From positions 1 through 64,000 of the forward strand of contig NZ_FZLN01000001.1 in NCBI RefSeq assembly GCF_900197575.1: DNA of 64,000 bases. Direction: 5' to 3'. Position numbers and translations under genes: made by a program. The notes beneath the pieces are model-generated. The model had not been told where the DNA came from and searched no databases. It worked only from the letters and a program-made list of their open reading frames with translations. This DNA is from Acinetobacter apis. Lineage in GTDB: Bacteria > Pseudomonadota > Gammaproteobacteria > Pseudomonadales > Moraxellaceae. Below are positions 18,826 to 28,807 of the stretch, piece by piece (positions within the stretch are counted from its first letter, which is position 1; every line of letters starts with the position of its first letter).

Positions 18826-20259
18826 ATGCCGCTGACTCCGCAAAAATTTCCAATCCATCTTTTTCGTGCTTATGATATTCGCGGAGCATTGTCGAATTTA
18901 ACCCCTAATGTGATGGAATCTATTGCATATGCATTTGCCAATCAACTCAATTTAAACCACATTGATCATATTGTATTGGGGCATGATGCACGTTTAGCGG
19001 GCACAGATTATGCGCAGATTATGCTTCATGTTTTGTATGAGCATCAGATTGATGTGACATTTTTAGGTTGCTGCTCAACCCCTGTTATGTATTTTATGGC
19101 ACAGCAGAGTCAATACCAAACAGGGGTGATGCTGACTGCGAGTCATAACCCCAAAACAGATTTTGGGGTGAAATGGCTATGGCAAAACCAACCGCCAACA
19201 CCCGATGATATACAGGCGATTGCAAGAATTGCACAGCCATATTATGAGGCTCATTCTCATTTTGAGACTCATGATCTTATACGCCGTGAAGCTTGTGAGG
19301 TTGTTTCAACACAATCTTATCTTGATCATTTATGCAATGACATTGTATTTGACCGACCCTTAACCGTCGTAATAGATGCAATGCATGGTTCAGCAGGGCA
19401 ATATGCCAAGCAAGTCTTTACTCAGCTTGGTTGTACAGTGGTTGCATTACGTTGTGAGGCCAATGGACATTTTCCAGACCATGCACCAGACCCGTCTAAA
19501 GAAGCACATTTAACTGGATTGAAAGCAGCTGTGATTGAGCATGCTGCAGATTTAGGCATTGCACTTGATGGCGATGGTGATCGTTTGGTTGTGGTTGATG
19601 AAACAGCCCGAATGATAAGCCCTGATCAGTTAATTTGTTTATTTGCACAGATGTGCTTAGCTCAATATCCCAAACATGAAGTGGTATTTGATGTAAAGTG
19701 CTCAAGCATGGTCAAACAAGCCATTGAGGCCTTGAATGGTCAAGCGGTTATGCTGAGAACAGGCAGCACATTCTTACGTCAATATTTGCTGCAATCCGAA
19801 GGCAATGCAATCTTTGGTGGCGAGTATGCAGGACATTATGTATTTAACGATGGACGTGGTCAGGGCTATGATGATGGACTGTATGCAGCATTACGGCTCA
19901 TCGAATATTTTATTCAAAGCACAGCCACACAAATATCTGACTTATTAAAAGATTACCCACAGCGTCATTTTACTGAAGACACTTATATTGATTTAAACGG
20001 TGAAAATATCACTGAATTATTTAACTATTTTAAGCTTCAGTGTCAGAACACGGATGCCACTTTAACTCAAATAGATGGGATTCGGTTAGATTTTTCCTCA
20101 GGGGTTGGTATTATACGTGCTTCAAATACAGGGGCGTATTTAACGGTTCGCTTTGATGCCATCACCGCAGAAGATTTAATTCAAATTCGCCAAAAATTTG
20201 CCACACTTTTACATGTACGTTATCCCGACATTGCAGTAAAAATTTTACAAGCCACTTAA
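18826..20259 (+). CDS. phosphomannomutase/phosphoglucomutase (AlgC-like)
   Basis: The alpha-D-phosphohexomutase of about 477 aa has an N-terminal FRAYDIRG, the catalytic phosphoserine loop TASHNP (about residues 103-108), the metal-binding loop DGDGDR, and the sugar-binding GGEYAGHYVF. It interconverts hexose 6- and 1-phosphates for surface polysaccharide precursors. I prefer ATG 18826 to ATG 18802 because the family begins a few residues before FRAYDIRG; neither start has a clear ribosome site. argB follows after 33 bases, an arrangement also known from pseudomonads. Confidence 0.9.
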   Translation: MPLTPQKFPIHLFRAYDIRGALSNLTPNVMESIAYAFANQLNLNHIDHIVLGHDARLAGTDYAQIMLHVLYEHQIDVTFLGCCSTPVMYFMAQQSQYQTGVMLTASHNPKTDFGVKWLWQNQPPTPDDIQAIARIAQPYYEAHSHFETHDLIRREACEVVSTQSYLDHLCNDIVFDRPLTVVIDAMHGSAGQYAKQVFTQLGCTVVALRCEANGHFPDHAPDPSKEAHLTGLKAAVIEHAADLGIALDGDGDRLVVVDETARMISPDQLICLFAQMCLAQYPKHEVVFDVKCSSMVKQAIEALNGQAVMLRTGSTFLRQYLLQSEGNAIFGGEYAGHYVFNDGRGQGYDDGLYAALRLIEYFIQSTATQISDLLKDYPQRHFTEDTYIDLNGENITELFNYFKLQCQNTDATLTQIDGIRLDFSSGVGIIRASNTGAYLTVRFDAITAEDLIQIRQKFATLLHVRYPDIAVKILQAT

Positions 20260-21195
<936 letters not shown>

Positions 21196-21200
21196 CGAAT

Positions 21201-21233
21201 ATGGCAATTATTTCCTAAATAATTGCCATTTAT
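21201..21233 (+). terminator. intrinsic terminator after argB
   Basis: The perfect 13-bp stem ATGGCAATTATTT / AAATAATTGCCAT has a 3-base loop, followed by a T-rich stretch. Confidence 0.8.
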
Positions 21234-21361
21234 ATCTTACTTGTCACCAATCTATATCTTTTATTTGAATAAGCATCTTTAAAAAAACTCGTTTACAAGC
21301 ATAAGCGTGTGATGTAGATTTGATTTTACCTGATTAAAATGATGACTATAAGTAAACCGCT

Positions 21362-22210
21362 ATGTGCCAGTTGCTCGGAATGAATTGTGCAAAACCAACA
21401 GACATTACCTTTTCTTTTAGAGGGTTTTCTCAGCGTGCTGGGATTACTTCTGATCATTGCGATGGCTTTGGAATTGGTTTTTTCGAAGGGAAGGCTTGCC
21501 GAGTGTTTATTGACAGTCAATCGGCTGTTCAATCGCCTGTGGCTGAGTTTATCCGTAACTATCCGATCAAATCTAAAAATGTAATTTCGCATATCCGAAA
21601 AGCCACTCAAGGTAAAATTACCTTTGAAAATGCCCATCCATTTGTTCGTGAACTCTGGGGCAGACATTGGATCTTCGCCCACAATGGTCATTTACATGGC
21701 TTTACACCGAAATTGGCTGGTCGTTTTTTACCTGTAGGGAATACTGACAGTGAATATGCATTTTGTTATATTTTAGATCGCTTAGTAGAACGCTTTGGCT
21801 ATGCTGAGCCTGCAATACAAGATGTATTTGATGCATTAGAAGACATCGTGCCTGAAATTGCAGAGCATGGCACATTCAATTTTTGTATGTCCAATGGGCA
21901 AGCCTTATTTAGCTATGCAGTTACGAAGTTGCATTGGACAGTACGTGAGTATCCATTTCGTCCAGCACGCTTAATTGATCTTGATCTAGAAATTGATTTT
22001 AGTCAGCATACTACCCCTGAAGACCGTGTGGCAGTAATTGCAACAGAACCACTCACCAACAATGAAATGTGGACTGCATTTGAGCCAGGTGAATTGCGTT
22101 TATTTGAGCATGGTCGTCCAATTCGTACTGCTCAAACATTTATTCAGCGTTTAGTGGACGAAGCCATTGATCCGTCACTTCGTCGTATTACACAAGCAGA
22201 TATTTACTAA
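21362..22210 (+). CDS. class II glutamine amidotransferase (YafJ-like)
   Basis: The 282-aa protein begins MCQLLGMN. After Met removal Cys2 is the N-terminal nucleophile of the Ntn-hydrolase glutaminase domain. Further motifs are HCDGFGIGFF, HIRKATQG and a HWIFAHNGHLHGF segment, as in YafJ/DUF4092-type amidotransferases. The acceptor substrate is unknown; there is no synthase domain. The start is fixed by the required Cys2. It stands alone between argB and the hemerythrin gene. Confidence 0.88.
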   Translation: MCQLLGMNCAKPTDITFSFRGFSQRAGITSDHCDGFGIGFFEGKACRVFIDSQSAVQSPVAEFIRNYPIKSKNVISHIRKATQGKITFENAHPFVRELWGRHWIFAHNGHLHGFTPKLAGRFLPVGNTDSEYAFCYILDRLVERFGYAEPAIQDVFDALEDIVPEIAEHGTFNFCMSNGQALFSYAVTKLHWTVREYPFRPARLIDLDLEIDFSQHTTPEDRVAVIATEPLTNNEMWTAFEPGELRLFEHGRPIRTAQTFIQRLVDEAIDPSLRRITQADIY

Positions 22211-22410
22211 AGTAATGTGACAAAAATAGACAGATTTGTCTAAAAAATACTTGATTCTTTTGCTATGGTATTAAATATATAATGCTTTAATATCAATATC
22301 TTATTTTAATTCTTGGGAAATTGAGCCTATAAGGGTTGAATTTACGACGACCAATAGCCGCCTATTTTGTATATAGTGTTTATGTATCAATAGTGAAAAT
22401 AGGCAGCATA

Positions 22411-22866
22411 ATGAAAGTTTATTGGAATCAAGATTTTGATACAGGCATCGAAGTTATTGATGAACAGCATAAGCGAATTCTAGACTATATTAACGATATT
22501 GATGAAGTATGCTTTACCCATGATCGAGATAAAGTCAAAGAGATTTTAGACAGTATTATCGATTATACCCAATCACATTTTGCCTTTGAAGAAAGTCTGC
22601 AAGAAGAAGCGGGCTACCGCTTTTCAGTACCACATAAAAAAGTTCATGAGCTTTTCATTCGTAAAATTGAAGGCTACCGTGCAGATTTTTTAAGTGGCAA
22701 AGAAATAGAAGAAGATTTATATCAAGTTTTAACGCATTGGTTAATTAATCATATCAAACATGACGATGCTGATTATGTCAGTGCAGTAAAAGAAAATATG
22801 AATCAAATTATTCGTGAAAAGGAAAAAACTAAAGGTAAAGGGTGGTTTGCGCGGTTTTTTTCATGA
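22411..22866 (+). CDS. bacteriohemerythrin-like oxygen-binding protein
   Basis: The 151-aa protein has a hemerythrin fold with the di-iron ligands in order: His in DEQHKRIL, His/Glu in SHFAFEE, His pair in PHKKVHELF, and HIKHDDADY. It begins WNQDFDTGIEVIDEQH, typical of single-domain bacteriohemerythrins. It may store or sense O2. The ATG at 22411 gives the standard N-terminus; the longer frame from TTG 22336 adds unrelated residues. The C-terminal tail KGWFARFF is basic and amphipathic and might touch the membrane. Confidence 0.9.
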   Translation: MKVYWNQDFDTGIEVIDEQHKRILDYINDIDEVCFTHDRDKVKEILDSIIDYTQSHFAFEESLQEEAGYRFSVPHKKVHELFIRKIEGYRADFLSGKEIEEDLYQVLTHWLINHIKHDDADYVSAVKENMNQIIREKEKTKGKGWFARFFS

Positions 22867-23378
22867 TGGTTTAAGCAACACACTGCATCAAGCGCACAGA
22901 CATTCTACAATGTTCAGCAAATACAGTTGACCTTTTATTATTGTGTCTCAAAATAAGAATACCACCGATTGCGATCATCACAGCATAAAAGGTCACTGAT
23001 AAAAAGTTTTATACTGTGATATTGATGTGAGGGTCTTTGTATTATTTATTCAAATGATTTAAGGAAATAACATCATCATCATGATGTCATGCACATCTGT
23101 AGCTTTCATTTTATGATGATTTAGTTCATGCTATGATGCAGTGCTAATCATAAAAACTGTAATAAAAAGATTAACTAATTCATCTTTATGATTTGATATT
23201 GTCCTATTTTGTTTTAGCTTGCGCATGAATCAAGCTCATGGTCATCAGGCTTGTATAAATTGCACAGATCTGTTCATTTTGTTGGTATGCAGATGATTAT
23301 CATGACTAGGCTTTGATTTTGTACGCTGACAAAGGCAAAATAGCCCATCATTTAAAACTTCGGATACAGGACGGACCT
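22867..23378. other. intergenic region, no gene seen
   Basis: These 512 bases contain short CAT/ATG-rich low-complexity stretches (around 23070-23130) and several short inverted words. No convincing coding frame was seen. A minus-strand frame of about 35 codons near 22870-22985 starts with GTG and lacks a ribosome site. The right part presumably holds the promoter of the membrane protein gene at 23379. Confidence 0.4.
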
Positions 23379-24446
23379 ATGTCTCGATGGTTATCACCAT
23401 TATTGGCATTTTGTTTATCATTCATGCTTATTACCACATTTTCGCCTGTCATAGGGCTTCAAATTGATCGGCAGCTTGATTTTTGGCTGTTGTGGATTGG
23501 CTTAGTGATATTTTTGGCTTTACCGCTGATCTATTTAGAATTTGCTTTGGTTAAACGTGCTAAAACAACGGTTTTAAATGCGTTAATGTCATTAACGCGT
23601 GATGCAGATGCATCAGTAAAATGGCGTTTGGTCGGTTGGTTTTCAGTCATTTTTATTCCGTTTTTAGCAGGTGCAATGCTTGCAAATGCAAGTTATGTTG
23701 CAGAGCAGTTTGTTGCACTGCCAATCGCTGTCAGTTTGGTATTTGTGGCTTTGGCGATTGTGTCATTGGTATTGTCTTTTTTAGACCATAAAATCTTGGT
23801 TTTGCTGAGTGTGATTGCTGTTGCTGCATCAATTGTATTGAGCTTTGTCATGGGACGTCATATAGAAGCATGGCAAATGACAGCACTCATTTTTCCTGAG
23901 TGGGGTAAGGCAACAATTTTAGCCTTGGTGGCAAGTGGCTTAGGGCTTGGTGTTTATGCACAAGTGAATGCAGAGTCTGCGTATCATGACAATAAAACCA
24001 CACCTGTGGTGTTGCCGATTTGGTTTGCCCAATTGGCGTCAGTGGTTGCGTTTGGCTTTTTTGCGATCCAAACACCTGCACCTGCCATCAGCATTGTAGT
24101 GGCTGTGGTTTTTGGTGCAGCCTTACTTTTAAAACTTGCGAGACAACAGCTGGCAGATCGTAAGCTTGCTGTGGTGGTTCAATATGCCACAATCGTATTG
24201 CCTGTAGTACTGTGGGCAGTCCCATTGTTACAAACCACCTTAAATTTAGTGGTATTAATTTGGGGCTTACTCAGCTGTTTAGGGTATGCCATTTTTGCAG
24301 GCTGGATCATGAAAATCAGTCATTTGCGCAAAGTCATGAATTTTGATAGCGAGTGGGCGTATAACATATGGCGCATTGCTGTACGTATTGTGATACCGCT
24401 AAGCATTATTGTAGCTATTGCCTCTGTCTTTGTTGGGTGGTTTTAA
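23379..24446 (+). CDS. polytopic inner-membrane protein, NSS-transporter-like
   Basis: The 355-aa protein has about ten or eleven membrane segments. PLIYLEFALVKRAKTT near residue 50 and the closing WRIAVRIVIPLSIIVAI resemble sodium:neurotransmitter symporter (NSS) sequences. However, it is shorter than usual NSS proteins and the first helix is not typical, so function is uncertain. I chose ATG 23379 because the upstream in-frame extension is polar and unlike a membrane protein start. rnfH follows 1 base after the stop. Confidence 0.65.
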   Translation: MSRWLSPLLAFCLSFMLITTFSPVIGLQIDRQLDFWLLWIGLVIFLALPLIYLEFALVKRAKTTVLNALMSLTRDADASVKWRLVGWFSVIFIPFLAGAMLANASYVAEQFVALPIAVSLVFVALAIVSLVLSFLDHKILVLLSVIAVAASIVLSFVMGRHIEAWQMTALIFPEWGKATILALVASGLGLGVYAQVNAESAYHDNKTTPVVLPIWFAQLASVVAFGFFAIQTPAPAISIVVAVVFGAALLLKLARQQLADRKLAVVVQYATIVLPVVLWAVPLLQTTLNLVVLIWGLLSCLGYAIFAGWIMKISHLRKVMNFDSEWAYNIWRIAVRIVIPLSIIVAIASVFVGWF

Positions 24447-24447
24447 T

Positions 24448-24750
24448 ATGTCATCATGGGTGTGGGTGGCTTATGTGCATGAAGCAGAGCAATTTCATCT
24501 TCAAGTGCCCTTTAACCAAGGCATGACAGCACTCGATGCCATTCAAGCAAGTGGCATTGAGCAACATGTCACATTAGCGACACCATGGATGTTGGGTATT
24601 TTTGGTGAGAGAGTAGATGCACAGCAGCTGCTTAGTGCAGGTGATCGAGTAGAGATTTATCGCGCATTAACCATCAATCCAAAAGACATTCGACGGCATC
24701 GTGCAACAAACCATCCGATAAAATCTAATCGCTTAAAACGATCAGTGTAA
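24448..24750 (+). CDS. rnfH: RnfH family ubiquitin-like protein
   Basis: The 100-aa protein has a beta-grasp fold, with VWVAYVHEAEQFHLQVPF at the N-terminus, TALDAIQASGI, and GIFGERVDAQQLLSAGDRVEIYRAL. The RnfH family often sits beside bamE/smpA, and here the bamE-like gene is the convergent neighbour, supporting the name. The C-terminal 25 residues are basic (KDIRRHRATN). The exact role is unknown. The start ATG at 24448 comes just after the upstream stop, which suggests translational coupling. Confidence 0.85.
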   Translation: MSSWVWVAYVHEAEQFHLQVPFNQGMTALDAIQASGIEQHVTLATPWMLGIFGERVDAQQLLSAGDRVEIYRALTINPKDIRRHRATNHPIKSNRLKRSV

Positions 24751-24757
24751 AAGAAAT

Positions 24758-24787
24758 AAAAAACCCCTATAACAAGGGGTTTTCTTT
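24758..24787. terminator. bidirectional terminator between rnfH and bamE-like gene
   Basis: AAAAACCCC / GGGGTTTT is a stem with a TATAACA-type loop. A and T runs on either side serve both convergent genes. Confidence 0.8.
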
Positions 24788-24814
24788 GACTAATCGAAGC
24801 GAAAGTCATTAAAA

Positions 24815-25201
24815 TTATGGTGTGGCATTGCTGATACTTTCTTTAGAAGGTGGCAAGCCTGGTTGTGCATTTGGAATGGTGTCTAAACCTTCCACTTTAT
24901 TGACTATACCCGTTTCGTCAAAATACACTTTTAAATGCTGACCTTTCGCTGCAGGAATTTTTGCTTTTTTAGCATAAGTTCCTGGGATGTAATTGTAGAT
25001 ATAATCCCAACGCAACGGATTGAGTGGATCAGCAATGGTTGGGCTACCTAGTATGAAGCGTACTTGTTGGTAGGTCATTCCATTTTGTACTTGAGATGCT
25101 TGTGCTTTTGTAAGCGGTGTCCCTTGCGGGATATCTATTTTATAGACACAGCCTGCGAGCAACGAACTGACGAGTAAAGTCGCCAAAATAAATTTTTGCA
25201 T
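24815..25201 (-). CDS. bamE: outer membrane assembly lipoprotein BamE (SmpA/OmlA)
   Basis: The 128-aa lipoprotein has signal and lipobox SLLAGC (Cys about residue 18). It carries the SmpA/OmlA core with LTKAQASQVQNGMTYQQVRFILGSP and RWDYIYNYIPG. BamE is an accessory part of the BAM complex that inserts beta-barrels into the outer membrane. It is divergent from fur, the gene order commonly seen in Acinetobacter and Pseudomonas. Confidence 0.92.
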   Translation of the reverse strand: MQKFILATLLVSSLLAGCVYKIDIPQGTPLTKAQASQVQNGMTYQQVRFILGSPTIADPLNPLRWDYIYNYIPGTYAKKAKIPAAKGQHLKVYFDETGIVNKVEGLDTIPNAQPGLPPSKESISNATP

Positions 25202-25311
25202 TTTGCTACACTATCCAAATCAATTTTGATGCATTTAGTTTAAGGATAGATCATACTGCATCTAAATTCTATAGCATATTCCTACTTAAAAAATAGTTGA
25301 GAGACTTTTTC

Positions 25312-25749
25312 ATGGCAATTTCGAACCAAGACCTGCGTAAAGCAGGGCTTAAGGTAACACTCCCGAGAATTAAGATCTTGGAATTACTTGAAAATTCTAA
25401 GCCGCATCATTTAAGTGCTGAAGACATTTATAAAACATTATTAGATCAAGGTGAAGACGTAGGTTTAGCGACTGTTTACCGCGTACTCACTCAATTTGAA
25501 GCTGTCGGTATCGTTCAACGTTTAAATTTTGAAAACAATCACTCTGTTTTTGAAATTATGCAAGAAAGTCATCATGACCATATTGTGTGCCAAAACTGTA
25601 ACAAAGTGCTTGAATTTGCCAATGATGTCATTGAGCATGAGCAACATGAAGTGGCAAAAAAGTTTGGTTTTACCTTAACTGGCCATTCATTGAATTTGTA
25701 TGGTTACTGTAGCGATCCTGAATGCCAAGAGGCATCTCGCAAAAAGTAA
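25312..25749 (+). CDS. fur: ferric uptake regulator Fur
   Basis: The 145-aa regulator has an N-terminal winged helix (KAGLKVTLPRIKILELLE, VGLATVYRVLTQFE) and metal-binding residues in the SHHDHIVCQNC segment with a second cysteine pair near the C-terminus (YCSDPEC). Fe2+-Fur represses iron uptake genes. I chose ATG 25312 (MAISNQDLRK), the family's usual start, over TTG 25297. It is divergent from bamE. Confidence 0.95.
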   Translation: MAISNQDLRKAGLKVTLPRIKILELLENSKPHHLSAEDIYKTLLDQGEDVGLATVYRVLTQFEAVGIVQRLNFENNHSVFEIMQESHHDHIVCQNCNKVLEFANDVIEHEQHEVAKKFGFTLTGHSLNLYGYCSDPECQEASRKK

Positions 25750-25783
25750 TCAAAAAAAGAGGAGCAATGTGCTCCTCTTATTC
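25750..25783. terminator. bidirectional terminator between fur and pilU
   Basis: AAGAGGAGC / GCTCCTCTT stem with a 5-base loop. An A run on the left and a T-rich right side serve both convergent genes. Confidence 0.8.
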
Positions 25784-25792
25784 TATGTATAT

Positions 25793-26911
25793 TTACTCGC
25801 TTTCAAGTGTAAACTGGCTTTCGCTAGACCCTTCTTCACCTTTATTGCCTGACGCAAGTTTAATTTTTAAACGCAAGTCATTTGGCGCATCTGCATGTTT
25901 CAACGCATCTTCATATGAAATCATACCTTCGTTATACAGATCATGCAGCGCTTGGTCAAAAGTCTGCATACCAAGCTCTCTTGATTTGGTCATCACTTCT
26001 TTAATTTCATTGACTTGACCCTTACGGATATAATCTGAAATCAGTGGACTATTAATCAAAATTTCAATTGCTGCACGACGTGATTTTTTATCAATGGTCG
26101 GAATCAATTGTTGGGCGATCACGGCTTTTAAGTTCAGTGATAAATCCATATGCACTTGATGATGTCTGCTGCTTTCAAAGAAGTTGATGATCCGGTCAAT
26201 CGCTTGGTTTGCATTGTTAGCATGCATGGTTGCCAACACCAAGTGACCTGTTTCAGCAAACGCCAATGCATATTCCATGACTTCTTGGGTTCGAATCTCA
26301 CCAATTAAGATGACATCAGGCGCTTGTCGTAAGGTATTCTTAAGTGCAATTTCAAATGATGAGGTATCAATACCAACTTCGCGTTGAGTAATGATACAAC
26401 CTGCATGTTGATGAATAAATTCAATCGGGTCTTCAATGGTAATGATATGTCCACGACTGTTTTTATTACGGTGACCAATAAGTGATGCAAGCGATGTTGA
26501 TTTACCTGTACCTGTACCACCGACAAATAAAATGATGCCACGCTTTTCCATGATGATGTTTTTCAACACTTCAGGCAGTCTTAATTCTTCTGCCGATGGA
26601 ATATGATGTTCAATACGACGAATAACCATACCGGGTAAATCACGCTGACAAAATGCACTGACACGGAAGCGGCGATCTTTTTCAGTATTGGTGATGGCAA
26701 AGTTACATTCTTTGGTATCAGCAAATTCTTGACGCTGTTTGTCATTCATAATGGAATGCAAAAGCTGAGAAATTGTTTCACCTGTCATATTGGTACGTGA
26801 GACAGGTGTTAATACCCCATTAATTTTCATTGAAGGTGCAATATCTGCAGTAATAAACAGATCCGAACCTTTCTTTTCACTCATAAAGTTGAGTAGATCG
26901 TTAAAATTCAT
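25793..26911 (-). CDS. pilU: type IV pilus retraction ATPase PilU
   Basis: The 372-aa PilT/VirB11-type ATPase has Walker A GGTGTGKST (about residues 130-138), an Asp box IITIEDPIEF, Walker B-like VILIGEIRTQE, and His box GHLVLATMHANN. PilU supports PilT in type IV pilus retraction at the inner membrane. It has the PilU-type longer C-terminus (GNKGEEGSSESQF). It follows pilT on the same strand after 23 bases. Confidence 0.94.
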   Translation of the reverse strand: MNFNDLLNFMSEKKGSDLFITADIAPSMKINGVLTPVSRTNMTGETISQLLHSIMNDKQRQEFADTKECNFAITNTEKDRRFRVSAFCQRDLPGMVIRRIEHHIPSAEELRLPEVLKNIIMEKRGIILFVGGTGTGKSTSLASLIGHRNKNSRGHIITIEDPIEFIHQHAGCIITQREVGIDTSSFEIALKNTLRQAPDVILIGEIRTQEVMEYALAFAETGHLVLATMHANNANQAIDRIINFFESSRHHQVHMDLSLNLKAVIAQQLIPTIDKKSRRAAIEILINSPLISDYIRKGQVNEIKEVMTKSRELGMQTFDQALHDLYNEGMISYEDALKHADAPNDLRLKIKLASGNKGEEGSSESQFTLESE

Positions 26912-26934
26912 GTTAATTGTCGTCTTAATCTTAA

Positions 26935-27972
26935 TTATAGAAAGGCGTCAGGTTGTTTAGCTGCAGTTCTTGCCACTTCTTTGGTAATGACATTTTTTTG
27001 CACAAGGGTTTTTAAACTTTGATCGAGTGTCGTCATGCCAATACCAGCCCCTGTTTGAATGGCTGAGTACATTTGCGCAACTTTATTTTCACGAATTAAG
27101 TTTCGAATGGCAGGAACACCCAACATAATTTCATGCGCTGCGACACGACCACCGCCGTTTTTCTTGAGTAGGGCTTGGCAAATTACCGCTTGGAGTGATT
27201 CAGACAACATGGCACGCACCATGCCTTTTTCATCTGCTGGGAAGACATCAATAATACGGTCAATGGTTTTTGCAGCAGATGTGGTATGTAATGTACCAAA
27301 CACCAAGTGACCTGTTTCAGCAGCAGAAAGTGCTAAGCGAATAGTTTCTAAGTCACGCATCTCACCGACAAGAATAATGTCTGGATCTTCACGTAATGCA
27401 GAACGTAGTGCTGCACTAAAACTGTTGGTATCGCGGTGAACTTCACGTTGGTTAACCAAACATTTTTTTGAGTCATAGACAAATTCAATTGGGTCTTCAA
27501 CTGTTAAGATATGCTCATAACGCGTATCATTAATATAGTCGAGCATGGCTGATAACGTGGTCGATTTACCTGAGCCTGTTGGACCTGTGACCAATACAAG
27601 CCCACGTGGGAAGTCGCAAATTTGTTGGAAAATAGGGCCAAGACCGAGTGTTTCTAATGACAGGATTTTTGATGGAATGGTACGAAATACTGCACCAGCA
27701 CCACGGTTGTGGTTAAATGCATTGACACGGAAACGTGCAACATTTGGCACTTCAAAAGAAAAGTCAGTTTCTAAGAATTCTTCAAAGTCTTGTCGTTGTT
27801 TATCGTTCATAATGTCGTACACAAGTCGGTGTACTTCTTTGTGTTCTAATGCAGGCACATTAATTCGTCTAACATCACCATCAACGCGGATCATTGGTGG
27901 TAAACCCGCAGAAAGATGTAAATCTGAAGCTTTATTTTTGACGGAAAACGCCAATAATTCGGTAATATCCAT
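26935..27972 (-). CDS. pilT: type IV pilus retraction ATPase PilT
   Basis: The 345-aa hexameric ATPase has Walker A GPTGSGKST (about residues 130-138), Asp box ILTVEDPIEF, Walker B-like IILVGEMRDLE, His box GHLVFGTLHT, and the AIRNLIRE motif needed for retraction. It powers pilus retraction for twitching and DNA uptake. It is the first gene of the pilT-pilU unit and divergent from the YggS-type gene, the classical arrangement. Confidence 0.96.
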   Translation of the reverse strand: MDITELLAFSVKNKASDLHLSAGLPPMIRVDGDVRRINVPALEHKEVHRLVYDIMNDKQRQDFEEFLETDFSFEVPNVARFRVNAFNHNRGAGAVFRTIPSKILSLETLGLGPIFQQICDFPRGLVLVTGPTGSGKSTTLSAMLDYINDTRYEHILTVEDPIEFVYDSKKCLVNQREVHRDTNSFSAALRSALREDPDIILVGEMRDLETIRLALSAAETGHLVFGTLHTTSAAKTIDRIIDVFPADEKGMVRAMLSESLQAVICQALLKKNGGGRVAAHEIMLGVPAIRNLIRENKVAQMYSAIQTGAGIGMTTLDQSLKTLVQKNVITKEVARTAAKQPDAFL

Positions 27973-28087
27973 ACATTATCCCCATGACAGTGTCATTAAA
28001 AAAAATCTTGCCATAGGATAATAACCATTTTATGAAATACACACCAACACTTTCGTTTTAGTATTTAATATATCAAGAGTTTTTGTT

Positions 28088-28777
28088 ATGTATGATCTTT
28101 CTAAAGCACGGCAACAAGTGCTGGCACAAATCTATCAAGCATGTGAAACTGCACAGAGAAATGATGAATCTGTGACCTTGTTGGCTGTGTCTAAAACACA
28201 TCCAAGTGATGCAATTCATGCCATGTATACAGCAGGACAACGTGATTTTGGCGAAAACTATTTACAAGAGGCTTTAACAAAGATAGATACGTTAAAAGCA
28301 CTAGACATCGCTTGGCATTTTATTGGTCATATTCAGCGTAATAAAACCAAAGCGATTGCTGAGCATTTTTCTTGGGTACATGGTGTTGACCGTTTTATTA
28401 TTGCAGAACGTTTATCAAATCAACGTCCAGCCGATTTACCGGCATTAAATGTCTGTATTCAAGTCAATATTGATCAGCAAGAAAGTAAAGATGGTTGTCA
28501 TCCTGATGATGTCATGCTCTTGGTGGATCAAATCCAAGCATTACCGCAAATTCATCTGCGCGGATTGATGGTGATTCCTGCACCAGGGCATGATCAGGCA
28601 TTTTTTGATGCTGAACAGTTATTTAAAGCGGTTGCAGCACGCTATCCTTACTTACAAATGTGGGATACATTAAGTATGGGCATGTCAGGTGATTTAACAC
28701 CTGCGATTGCAGCAGGTTCAACTATGGTTCGTGTAGGTACAGCATTGTTTGGTGCACGAGACTACAGTTCATCATAG
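28088..28777 (+). CDS. YggS-family pyridoxal phosphate homeostasis protein
   Basis: The 229-aa single-domain PLP-binding protein has an alanine-racemase-like TIM barrel. The PLP lysine lies in LLAVSKTHP (about residue 36), followed by GENYLQEALTKI, WHFIGHIQRNK, and the phosphate-binding end LSMGMSGDLTPAIAAGSTMVRVGTALFG. It buffers PLP and has no known catalysis. It is divergent from pilT, a widely conserved neighbourhood. Confidence 0.93.
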   Translation: MYDLSKARQQVLAQIYQACETAQRNDESVTLLAVSKTHPSDAIHAMYTAGQRDFGENYLQEALTKIDTLKALDIAWHFIGHIQRNKTKAIAEHFSWVHGVDRFIIAERLSNQRPADLPALNVCIQVNIDQQESKDGCHPDDVMLLVDQIQALPQIHLRGLMVIPAPGHDQAFFDAEQLFKAVAARYPYLQMWDTLSMGMSGDLTPAIAAGSTMVRVGTALFGARDYSSS

Positions 28778-28807
28778 ACCCAATGAAACAAGGACAAGGA
28801 CGTACAG

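Noticed and set aside
22870..22985. Possible small minus-strand protein (about 35 codons) downstream of the hemerythrin gene
   Set aside because: GTG start, no ribosome site and no recognisable family; too weak to annotate.
23050..23130. CAT/ATG-rich low-complexity stretch as a possible satellite repeat or operator
   Set aside because: Only a few imperfect trinucleotide units; compatible with chance in an AT-rich intergenic region.
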